NCBI GenBank assembly: GCA_943355085.1
Contig: CALREC010000003.1
Span: 1 to 13,515 of the forward strand
From: Candidatus Altimarinota bacterium
GTDB taxonomy: Bacteria > Patescibacteriota > Gracilibacteria > BD1-5 > UBA2023
DNA: 13,515 nt
Direction: 5' to 3'
The translations under genes and the position numbers were made by a program. The notes below the pieces were generated by a model that saw only the letters and a program-made list of their open reading frames with translations, was not told the origin of the DNA and did not search any database. This document shows positions 6,537 through 13,515 of this stretch, piece by piece (within the stretch, counting starts at the first letter, position 1; every line of letters starts with the position of its first letter).

Positions 6537-7598
6537 ATGATCGATATACGAAAAATAGAAACCGCTATTAATCAAATTGCTGCAGAGAAAAAAATCCCAC
6601 GTGAACGTCTTGTAGAGATCATAGAGTCTGCTATAAAAACAGCCTATCGAAAAGACTTTGGAAACAAAGACAGCATGGTAAATGTTCATCTTGATTTTGA
6701 AACAGGAGCCATAGAAATTACCGTTGAAAAAACAATTGTTACCACAGTTGAAAATCCAGACACAGAAATGACGCTTGCGGATCTCGGAGATGATGCGGAT
6801 AATTTCTCTATCGGAGATACTATTGAGATTGACGTAAGCGATGAAGTACTTGAGGACGAGGAAGGATTCGGACGTATAGCATCTCAGGCAGCACGTCAGG
6901 TGATTATTCAAAAAATACAAGAGACCGAGAAAGAAAAAATCTTCAATTTATTCAAGGGTAAAGAAGGTGAGATTATCTCTCTTAAAGTAGAGATGGTAGA
7001 GAAAAATCGTGTACTTCTGGACTACAATGGCAACCAAGTAGTCCTCCCGAAATCCGAACAAGTTTCCAAGGATAAATACATACCCGGACAACGCATCTAT
7101 CTATCTGTTGCAAAACTTGAAGAAGATACGCTTTCTGGACCAAAAGTTACACTGACCAGAAAAGACACCAATCTTATAGTGAAACTTTTTGAGATGAATG
7201 CCCCAGAACTAGAAGATGGAACCATCGAAATCGTGAGCATTGCTCGTACTCCTGGATTTAAAACAAAAATCATCGTTGCTTCTGAGTATGATGAAGTCGA
7301 TCCAGCAGGATGTCTTATAGGACCAAAAGGGGCTCGTGTTCGTGCTGTTGTAGACGAGATAGCCGGAGAAAAAATCGATATCATTAATTATACCGAAAAT
7401 CGAGAAGAACTCGTACGAAAATCTCTGGTACCAGGAGTGATCGAAAAAGTCACCATCGACGAGGAAAACAAAGTCATTCGATGTATTGTAACCGAAGAAG
7501 AAAAGGCGAAAGTTCTTGGAAAGGGTGGAGCGAATATAAATCTCACATCTGAACTTCTTGGGTATAAAATCATACTTGAAACTAAAGAGGTTGTATAA
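6537..7598 (+). CDS. nusA: Transcription termination/antitermination factor NusA
   Basis: NusA binds RNA polymerase and nascent RNA in the cytoplasm and modulates pausing, termination and antitermination. The 353-aa protein has the N-terminal polymerase-binding domain (1-125, with RERLVEIIESAIKTAYRK), an S1 domain (about 135-205, with GEIISLKVEMVEKNRVLL) and two KH domains. KH1 carries DPAGCLIGPKGARVRAV, the well-known NusA signature; KH2 carries VLGKGGANINLTSELLGYKI. There are no C-terminal acidic repeats, as is usual outside proteobacteria. Unlike most neighbours it contains no UGA codon: all 22 glycines use GGN. It heads the cluster nusA-rplI-ruvX-uppS-smpB, with rplI starting 27 nt after its TAA. 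There is no Shine-Dalgarno; the ATG follows a C/T-rich leader. The hairpin just upstream may control entry into the gene. Confidence 0.97.
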   Translation: MIDIRKIETAINQIAAEKKIPRERLVEIIESAIKTAYRKDFGNKDSMVNVHLDFETGAIEITVEKTIVTTVENPDTEMTLADLGDDADNFSIGDTIEIDVSDEVLEDEEGFGRIASQAARQVIIQKIQETEKEKIFNLFKGKEGEIISLKVEMVEKNRVLLDYNGNQVVLPKSEQVSKDKYIPGQRIYLSVAKLEEDTLSGPKVTLTRKDTNLIVKLFEMNAPELEDGTIEIVSIARTPGFKTKIIVASEYDEVDPAGCLIGPKGARVRAVVDEIAGEKIDIINYTENREELVRKSLVPGVIEKVTIDEENKVIRCIVTEEEKAKVLGKGGANINLTSELLGYKIILETKEVV

Positions 7599-7625
7599 TT
7601 ATCTACCATCTAATCCCTCTTACCT

Positions 7626-8096
7626 ATGGCAAACAATACTGTATCTGTACAACTTTTAGAACGCATCGCAAATGTCGGAAAAGAAGGAGAGATTATCGAA
7701 GTCAGCCATGCATATGCAAGAAATTTCTTGATTACTAAGGGCCTCGCTCGAATTGCCACTCCAGAACTCATAAAACGCGAAGCAGAGAAAAAGAAAAAAA
7801 TACAAGATAACAAGAGTACGCTCGTGGAAGCTCGTCATGAAATTGGAGAACGCCTTCATGGAACAACTCTGACTTTTGAACTTCCAGGAGGTAAAGAAAA
7901 AATTTTTGGAGGACTCTGAGAGCATGAAATCATAGAAAAAATTAAAAAACAATTCAGTGTACAATTAGAAAAAAAACATGTTCTTTTGCCCGAGGGGCAC
8001 AAACTCAAGCATGTAGGTATGACTGATATAAAAATCAACCTCTGAAGCGATGTGAATATAAAAATGCACATCGAAATTCGTGCAGTAAAACATTAA
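7626..8096 (+). CDS. rplI: Ribosomal protein bL9
   Basis: A structural protein of the large ribosomal subunit. The N-terminal rRNA-binding domain is clear: VQLLERIANVGKEGEIIEVS, then HAYARNFLITKGLA, up to about residue 45. A Lys-rich connecting helix follows (60-80), then the C-terminal domain with PGGKEKIFGGLGEHEI, in which the second Gly of GGLG (residue 98, codon 7917-7919) is UGA. A second UGA is Gly140 (8043-8045). The total of 156 aa fits the family (about 150). Read with UGA as stop, the protein would lose its whole C-terminal domain. bL9 has been reported missing from some CPR groups, so its presence helps placement. A TATAAT at 7594-7599, overlapping the nusA stop, could give a private start 20 nt upstream, but has no -35. 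Confidence 0.95.
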
Positions 8097-8101
8097 AAAT
8101 T

Positions 8102-8503
8102 ATGATCAATTATCTTGCCATCGACTATGGGACGAAGAAAATTGGACTTGCTATCAGCGTAGAGGGAATCGCCTTGCCTCTCTCTATCATCTCCACAAAA
8201 GAAGCTTTTTCTCTCCTTCCAAGGATAATCGCAGACCGGAGTATAAAGCAAATTATTATTGGGATAGCCAATCATATGGATGGGACTCTCTCGGAGCAGG
8301 CAACTCGAACTCGAATCTTTCGGGATAAACTCAGCAATATACTCCCGAAAGATATATCGTATATAGAGTGGGATGAACGATTAACGACATTTGAAGCACG
8401 AAGTTCTCTGGGACACTTTGGAACAAAACATATTCGCGAAAACATCGATGATATTGCCGCAAGTATATTATTGCAAAGTTATCTAGACTCTATTAAAAAC
8501 TAA
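8102..8503 (+). CDS. ruvX: Pre-16S rRNA nuclease / Holliday junction resolvase-like protein RuvX (YqgF)
   Basis: This is the YqgF/RuvX family of RNase H-like fold proteins, which process the 5' end of 16S rRNA in E. coli and may also cut Holliday junctions. The 133 aa match the usual length (about 140). Hallmarks are LAIDYGTKKIGLAIS with catalytic Asp8, the IIIGIANHMDGT strand-turn, YIEWDERLTT with Glu92, and ENIDDIAASILLQSYL with Asp116/Asp117. It starts 5 nt after the rplI stop, so it is translated from the same message, and ends 19 nt before uppS. No UGA is used; its few glycines are all GGN. There is no Shine-Dalgarno before the ATG. Confidence 0.95.
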   Translation: MINYLAIDYGTKKIGLAISVEGIALPLSIISTKEAFSLLPRIIADRSIKQIIIGIANHMDGTLSEQATRTRIFRDKLSNILPKDISYIEWDERLTTFEARSSLGHFGTKHIRENIDDIAASILLQSYLDSIKN

Positions 8504-8522
8504 CCATTTAAGAATACACACC

Positions 8523-9197
8523 ATGCATCTTTCTTTTATCATGGACGGCAATCGTCGATGGGCGAAACAACACATGCTCCAAACCCTTCTGGGCCACCAA
8601 GAAGGACGTATGCGCGTGGAAGAAATGATAGAACTCTGCTTCGATGAAGGTATTGAGTGCTGCAGTTTCTGGGCCATTGCAAAAAAAAATATCGAAAACC
8701 GAAGCCAAGAAGAGCTCACCTATCTTTTTCAGATTCTCCTCGATTGTGTAGAGAATCTGACTTCTAGGCTCATTGAAAAAAGCATTCGATTTGATTGGGT
8801 TGGGAATCCCGACATCCTTCCAGAACATATCGTACGAGTTCTCAATAATACACGAGAAAAATCAAAAAATGGGACCAAAATGACTTTTATACTCGCTATC
8901 GGCTATGGAGGACAGGATGAGATAATTCGAGGTATAAAAAAATTCGTGCAGGAAGGATGAGATGTAAGTACTCTTGATGAAAATACATTTCTTCCCTTTT
9001 TAGAAACAGGACGTTTTCCAGCACCAGACCTGATCGTACGAACCGGTGGTGATGTTCGACACTCAGGATATTTTCTCTACCAGAGTGAATACAGCGAATA
9101 CTATTTTACCGATACGCTCTGGCCAGATTTTCAAGAACAAGAGTTCTATAAAGCACTTAATGTACTAAAGGGAGCCAAAAGAAACTTTGGAAAATAA
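8523..9197 (+). CDS. uppS: Isoprenyl transferase (undecaprenyl diphosphate synthase)
   Basis: A cis-prenyltransferase that extends farnesyl diphosphate with isopentenyl diphosphate to make the C55 lipid carrier for peptidoglycan and surface glycans. Diagnostic motifs: FIMDGNRRWAK at the very N-terminus (catalytic Asp8); the SFWAIAKKNIENRSQEE segment (usual form: FSTENWxRPxxE); and DLIVRTGGDVRHSG from about residue 169, then FLYQSEYSEYYFTDTLWPDF. The protein of 224 aa is shorter than the usual 240-250 because it starts directly at the first motif. One UGA-Gly codon (8958-8960, after QEG) would cut off the C-terminal third, including the diphosphate-binding Arg residues, under the standard code. 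It lies 19 nt after ruvX and 35 nt before smpB. Its presence implies that the cell makes its own polyprenyl carrier. Confidence 0.96.
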
Positions 9198-9232
9198 ATC
9201 CCCGAGGATACTCCTCAATAATAATCACACTT

Positions 9233-9691
9233 ATGAAATCCCCAACCTCTTCGCTCCATATCAATAAAAAAGCCTTGTTCGATTATGAAATCGTGCAAGG
9301 CTTTGAGGCATGAATCAAGCTCATATGATCAGAAGTCAAAAGTATACGTGCTAAGCAGTGTAATCTCAAAGGCAGTTATGTAAGTCTTGCATCTGGACGC
9401 CCAATACTCAAGGGTTTTCATGTCTCACCCTACATACATATTCCTTATAAGCTTGGGATCAATCCAACGGCTGACAGAGAAATACTTCTCAAGAAAAAAG
9501 ATATCGATTCCCTCATAGGGAAAATGAAAGAAAAGGGTTTTTCTCTCATCCCAACGGAGGTGTACAGTAAGGGGAATCTTATAAAAATATCGGTCGCTCT
9601 GGCTCGAGGTAGAAAAGTATTCGAGAAAAAACAGGTTCTCAAAGAACGAGATGTTAATCGTGATATGGATCGTGAAATTGGAAGATATTAA
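9233..9691 (+). CDS. smpB: SsrA-binding protein SmpB
   Basis: SmpB binds tmRNA and brings it to stalled ribosomes for trans-translation. Recognised from NKKALFDYEI, FEAG at 24-27, LIGSEVKSIRAKQCNLKGSY, the LLLKKKDIDSLIGK-type helix (here ILLKKKDID), KGFSLIPTEVY, KISVALARGRKVF and the tail KERDVNRDMDREI. Length 152 aa, normal for the family. Two conserved glycines, Gly27 (9311-9313) and Gly32 (9326-9328), are UGA. Both lie in the first third, so a standard-code search would miss the start of the gene. It is the last gene of the plus-strand cluster, and its TAA is only 4 nt from the stop of the convergent trxB. The 35-nt gap before it contains a small hairpin (GAGGA/TCCTC, 9204-9216) without a T-run. 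No ssrA gene is seen in the window. Confidence 0.95.
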
Positions 9692-9695
9692 AATA

Positions 9696-10601
9696 CTATT
9701 GTGATCTGAGTACATCCTCATGGATACTATTTGCAGCAAGACATCCTTCAGCTGCGCTCATGATGGTTTGCTGAAATTTATTTGATCCGGTAGTAATATC
9801 TCACGCGGCATAAATACCTGGTATACTCGTTTGTTGACGTTTATCTACAACCACATATCCTACACTATCCTTCTCTGGCACAAACGCATCAATGATGCGG
9901 GTATTTGGTTCGTTTCCAATTGCCACGAATATACCATCAACAGCAAGTTCTGAACCGTTAGTCAAGATCAATTTCTCGACTCAAAATCCTCCTTCTATAG
10001 AGGCAACCGTTGTTTCAAAATGCACATAAATATTTGTATGTTTTGGTATCTGATCAATCCATATTGTCTCGGCTCGAAATTCTTTTCCACGCACCAAAAT
10101 ATGCACATCTTTACATATTTCTGATAGATACAGGGCTTCAGTTATGGCTGTATTTCATCATCAAACAAGTGCGACACTACGATTCCGAAAAAACATACCA
10201 TCACACGTTGCACAGTATGATACGCCGGCTCAGAGAAATTTTTCTTCACCCGGAACTCAGAGTTTTTTATATTTATTTCCTATGGCCAAAAGTATAAATT
10301 TTGACTCAAGTATTTTACCGCTTGCTGTTTTGACCGTAAAAATGTCTTTTTCCTTCGTAACACCGATCACCTCATCCTGAATAAGCTCCGATCCAGCCGA
10401 AATTGCATGCTCAGTAAATCGGTCCATAATATCACGGCCAGAAGCAGAAAGTATACCTGGATAATTTTCAACTTTATGGGAAGTGGCCAATGCTCAACCG
10501 GGCATAGTTCCGATAATACAATTTTTTAACTTGTACCGAGAGGCATACATTCAGGCAGGAAGTCCTGCAGAACCAGCTCAAATGATGATAAGATCGTACA
10601 T
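9696..10601 (-). CDS. trxB: Thioredoxin reductase TrxB
   Basis: A FAD enzyme that passes electrons from NADPH to thioredoxin. ATG 10601 to TAG 9696-9698 gives 301 aa, close to the usual 310. Motifs in order: FAD-binding IIIGAGSAGLPAG (5-17), redox-active CATCDG (Cys130, Cys133), NADP-binding VGGGNTAITEA (146-156), and the second FAD motif YAAGDIT near the C-terminus. There are ten UGA-Gly codons. Gly147-149 of the NADP motif are three UGA codons in a row (10155-10163), and other UGA codons serve the first and last FAD motifs. It is the last gene of the minus-strand cluster, 30 nt after the PH-domain gene. The NADP-site residues HRRxxxR typical of E. coli TrxB are only loosely matched (VRGKEFRAE), so the cofactor could differ from NADPH. 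Confidence 0.96.
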
Positions 10602-10631
10602 AATGAATACATAATGTTATAAGATAATGAC

Positions 10632-11189
10632 CTATATACTTTGTTGCTCTTTTTTCTTCGCCTTATTGTCCTGTATAACATTACGAATAATACTCGCATT
10701 ATCTATCGGAGATGGTGCAAATTGCATAATAAAGTTAGAGTTTTCGGATGCCGTATGCATAGAGACGGTACCAAAATTGAGAAGATTTTCGAGGAGTCAC
10801 TTTGTTTGAGCATTTACCTCTTTTACATCTTCAAGTGAACACTCAGAAATAGTACGATTAAGAAAAGAAATTTGTTCTATTCCTCGTATTCGTTGATCCG
10901 TTATGATAAAAAGATCGAGTTCATTGTTGGCCCAAATTATATAGAGAAAGAGAAGATACGTGCACCAGTACAAGATAATAAATGGATAGAAAACACTACC
11001 TGGTATAAAAAGAAATATAGCAGAATGATATGCAAGAAGCAAGACAGAAGAAACAAGTAAAAATAATGCATAGAATCCCAAGTAGAGGTAAACTATCCAA
11101 TGACGCTTAAGAATAAGTCTCAGTTCTTCGTGAGGACGAAATGTATCCTTCAATCCGTTGAGATTAAGACTATGAGTAATAGGAGACAT
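10632..11189 (-). CDS. Membrane protein with bacterial PH domain (185 aa)
   Basis: ATG 11189 to TAG 10632-10634, with one UGA-Gly at 10797-10799. Two membrane helices lie at about residues 32-53 and 64-88. A cytoplasmic domain follows whose start, NELDLFIITDQRIRGIEQIS, with a NRTISECSLEDVKEVNAQTKG turn, is the usual pattern of the bacterial PH domain (bPH2/YdbT-like): a strand ending in TxxRI, then a statement of the loop SLxDIxxV, then FGTVSMHTASE and a C-terminal helix (SPIDNASIIRNVIQD). The tail is Lys-rich (KAKKKEQQ). Such proteins are common in CPR and Firmicutes; their biochemical role is mostly unknown, and lipid or protein binding at the membrane is assumed. It lies 9 nt after tsaB and 30 nt before trxB in the same direction, so the three are probably co-transcribed. 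Confidence 0.85.
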
Positions 11190-11198
11190 GTAAAGAAA

Positions 11199-11768
11199 TT
11201 AAGTAATATTTGGTTTTTTAATATAGAAAGGCTCGATTCGCTCGGTGGGATCCTTCAATACCATATTTTTACAAAATATATCGTAGCGAAGATGGGATTG
11301 TACAGAAATTTGAGTATTTGTAAAATCATTTGTATCACCGATGCCAAAATACACACCAGGTTCAATATCTGCTATGGCAATGATGGTATCAGGCGTATCC
11401 TGATTTTTTCGAACAAGATACTCTCATCGGTTGGCTCGAATAACCATAGGAAATGCCCACCCAGAGACATGTCCGAGGGTAAAATAATCAATACCATATA
11501 ATGGTATATGATGTACAAAAGAAAGGGTGTTGAGAGTCAGTGTAATAATTCGCATGGCTGTAAAGCTCCCTGGTCCATTCACAACTATCACTCAGAGGAG
11601 ATTATGAAATTCGAGTTTATTTTTTGTCAGAAATTCGAGCAGAGAGATGAGAAAGTGTTCAGATTCTCTCCCTCGAAGCTCCAGTACTTCATCTCACACG
11701 ATTTTTCTCTCATCATCGAAAAGTATATACGTGGCTGAGATAGAAATAGTATCTACAAGAAGGTACAT
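11199..11768 (-). CDS. tsaB: tRNA threonylcarbamoyladenosine biosynthesis protein TsaB
   Basis: TsaB is the non-catalytic partner of TsaD in making t6A37 in ANN-decoding tRNAs. ATG 11768 to TAA 11199-11201 gives 189 aa, shorter than typical TsaB (about 220-230). Seen: MYLLVDTISISATYILFDD (the N-terminal ASKHA strand pair), ESEHFLISLLEFL (the usual HSExLLPxI helix), and VIVVNGPGSFTAMRI (residues 60-74), the family's GPGSFTGLRIG signature with the second Gly replaced by Ala. The C-terminal half is divergent. Three UGA-Gly codons occur (IVGDE, LLGVIV, NRGEY). It starts 15 nt after the stop of the large secreted protein and ends 9 nt before the PH gene. Family assignment rests mainly on the signature; a divergent TsaB-like paralogue is possible. 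Confidence 0.85.
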
Positions 11769-11783
11769 AGGATGTAAATGGGG

Positions 11784-13515
11784 TTACTTTATAATATATT
11801 CAGAATTAATTTTATAAAGAATACTTGCAGCCATAGCGCCTACTTGTGTCTTAAGATTCAAAAGAATATATGGTCCACTTGAACTATAAGAAAGAAGATA
11901 CTGAGGATCCAAAATATAGATATCACCTTGTACTGAAATCCCAGCAATTGCTTTATATTCAGCGTTGACAATATACCCACCCTGCTGGAGGGCTGGAGTC
12001 GATATATCATTCTTGACGAAAGAAAAACCACTATTTGGAGCGATAAATATACCGGTTCCAGAAATATTGTTTATATCTGATACCTGTTCCATATTTGTGA
12101 GTTTTCATCGTTGTATGCGCTCTGAAAATACGAGTTTATTTTCTGGTGAGAGTACCTGAATAGTCATAGGATTATCCTCGCTTGCTGCAGAAACCGCTAC
12201 TTGAAATGTAGTATCATCGAGGTCGATTTTTCCCGTTCGCTCATCTATAGTAGCAATAGTTTTCCCAGATTTTGTCAAAATAATACCACTCACGTCTCGT
12301 GCCTGCAGTGTAAATTCACCGTTGGATTGTGTTTTTGAGGTAGCACCTTCATCGGCCGTCTTAATGCGAGTCAGTGTTTTAGTTCTGAGACGAAATACAT
12401 CTACAGGCTCCCCTGCCAGCACTTCATTCAAATCTCCGGAGATGGTATCTCAGGAGATAGAACGTATTTCAGGTACTGGTGGATAGACCGTCAGAGTAAG
12501 ATCCTTAGATGAGATGTTACCATTTCCATCCTCAGCAAAAAGACGCACTTTTTTTGTGAATAGGGTGTCATATGAACCGAAGCTTATATCGTAGATCGTA
12601 GCTCATTTCTTGACACCATATGTATTCGAAGCATTGAGACTATCTCGATCATTAGACGTATTTCCATCACCATCACTGTCTTGTGTTAAATCCATATCAA
12701 ACCATATATTATCGACTCAGGAAATGTCTTCTATATACGAATTCAGATTACGTAATTGCTTCTGGTACACGGGTATGCGAATAACATCACCATAGGTAAT
12801 AAGAGGTCCCACAGAATCTGCCGATTTTTGCGGAGAAAGTAAGTTGAGGGAAGCAACTGTACTCGTCACACCCTTATAGAGAGATGAAAGCCGTGCATAA
12901 TACCAATCATTAGACGTCGAAATAGATACTTGGTATTGATCTTGTCTTGTACCAAGTGGATAGTATTCATAGGTTCCTGGTCCACCAAGAACACGAGAAC
13001 TACCGTCAAAATAATTAAAGGTTATGTTACTATTTGGGTTTGCTAGTTCTACTTGCGTATCTGGGAGTATTGGCATGCCTTTCAAGAGTGCGATATCCAG
13101 GGTTTGTACACTCTGTGCTTCTTTGAAAAGATAGAGATTTCCCCTCTTTACACGAACACTAGCATTTTTTAGAAATTCATAATTGGTATCTTTTGCAAAA
13201 TCTAGAGTTTTTTCAGTGGTTTCTGAGTCCATGACATAGGCAATACTTGCTCCAGCATTATCAGTATAAATAGTACGACCTACAGAGATAATGATAGGAT
13301 CTGTGCCGTGTGTATCAGGAGTAATCTTTTGATAGGTATTCATAGTAACAGATGCCTCTCATGCACCACGTCAAAAAGATGCAATATTCTTACGTCAAAC
13401 CAGTCCAGTGGATGCAGAATCCATAAGAGTCTCTGAGGAGAGATCTGGTATCAGGTCTACAATATGCAGAGGCGTTTTTGGATTTACGAGTTTCTGCTCT
13501 TCTCCAGCATCTATT
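11784..13515 (-). CDS. Large secreted/surface protein with calcium-binding-type Asp repeats; 5' end outside the window
   Basis: One frame stays open on the minus strand from the window edge to TAA at 11784-11786 (about 577 codons seen) through seven UGA-Gly codons (13395, 13371, 13359, 12717, 12603, 12450, 12105, lowest base given). The visible part is Ser/Thr/Asn/Asp-rich and nearly free of Cys, as expected for an exported protein; its signal sequence lies outside the window. A segment at 13160-12985 (SVRVKRG, then ANPNSNITFNYFDGSSRVLGGPG) loosely resembles FecR-type domains. A DxDxDGx-type calcium loop, DSDGDGNTSNDRD, lies at 12642-12680, followed by a beta-rich stretch ending RLFAEDGNGNISSKDLTLTVY (Ig/PKD-like). 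The last 300 residues have no recognised domain and no C-terminal anchor or LPXTG. It is upstream of tsaB in the same direction. The domain readings are by eye. Confidence 0.75.

Noticed and set aside
7917..7919. UGA codons as selenocysteine or tryptophan
   Set aside because: They sit at glycine positions of known families, are too many for selenocysteine with no SECIS-like hairpins after them, and TGG is still used for Trp.
9204..9216. Small hairpin GAGGA/TCCTC between uppS and smpB
   Set aside because: A 5-bp stem with a 3-nt loop and no T-run is too weak for a terminator; probably chance.
11100..11501. Plus-strand open frame of 133 codons
   Set aside because: It is antisense to tsaB and the PH-domain gene, both supported by family motifs. 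No promoter or protein-like composition is seen.

Overview
The window reads as chromosomal DNA from a Patescibacteria/CPR organism that uses genetic code 25, in which UGA is read as glycine (Candidatus Gracilibacteria or Absconditabacteria/SR1). With UGA as a stop, most genes here break into pieces. With UGA as Gly they join into full-length, recognisable proteins, and the UGA codons fall on invariant glycines: the FAD and NADP motifs of TrxB, the conserved EAG of SmpB, and the GGLG of bL9. I count more than 50 sense UGA codons. Every complete gene ends in UAA or UAG, never UGA. TGG still encodes Trp (for example in UppS), so UGA is not Trp. All coordinates below use code 25. The DNA is AT-rich and genes are tightly packed. 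Clear Shine-Dalgarno sequences are essentially absent.

Layout. (1) 1-2057, minus strand: two type IV pilin-like genes, a PilX/GspK-like protein (3' end outside the window) and a classical prepilin with an FTLIE motif. (2) 2058-6408, plus strand: mostly single-gene transcription units. They are a possible 67-aa protein, a four-helix membrane protein with an in-frame UAG before a plausible coding tail, a sigma-region-4 plus HARE-HTH DNA-binding protein, a membrane-anchored cohesin-like protein, and a 381-aa single-pass protein of unknown function. Several have good sigma70-type promoters 22-30 nt upstream of the ATG, and two end in strong intrinsic terminators. (3) 6409-9691, plus strand: a housekeeping cluster nusA-rplI-ruvX-uppS-smpB, preceded by a promoter-like sequence and then a strong terminator hairpin. 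(4) 9696-13515, minus strand, convergent with smpB: a cluster transcribed as large secreted protein (5' end outside the window), tsaB, bacterial-PH-domain membrane protein, trxB.

Functionally, region 3 joins transcription elongation/termination (NusA), ribosome structure (bL9), rRNA or recombination processing (RuvX/YqgF), lipid-carrier synthesis (UppS) and ribosome rescue (SmpB). Region 4 joins a surface protein, tRNA t6A modification (TsaB) and thiol redox (TrxB). Region 1 belongs to a type IV pilus or competence-like system. I see no rRNA, tRNA, CRISPR, insertion sequence or phage gene. No intergenic stretch exceeds 300 bases unless the small gene at 2205-2408 is rejected, in which case 2058-2477 would hold only promoter-like sequences. 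The most notable content is the recoding itself (including three consecutive UGA codons in trxB), the sigma4/HARE-HTH protein, the interrupted membrane-protein gene and the possible attenuator before nusA.
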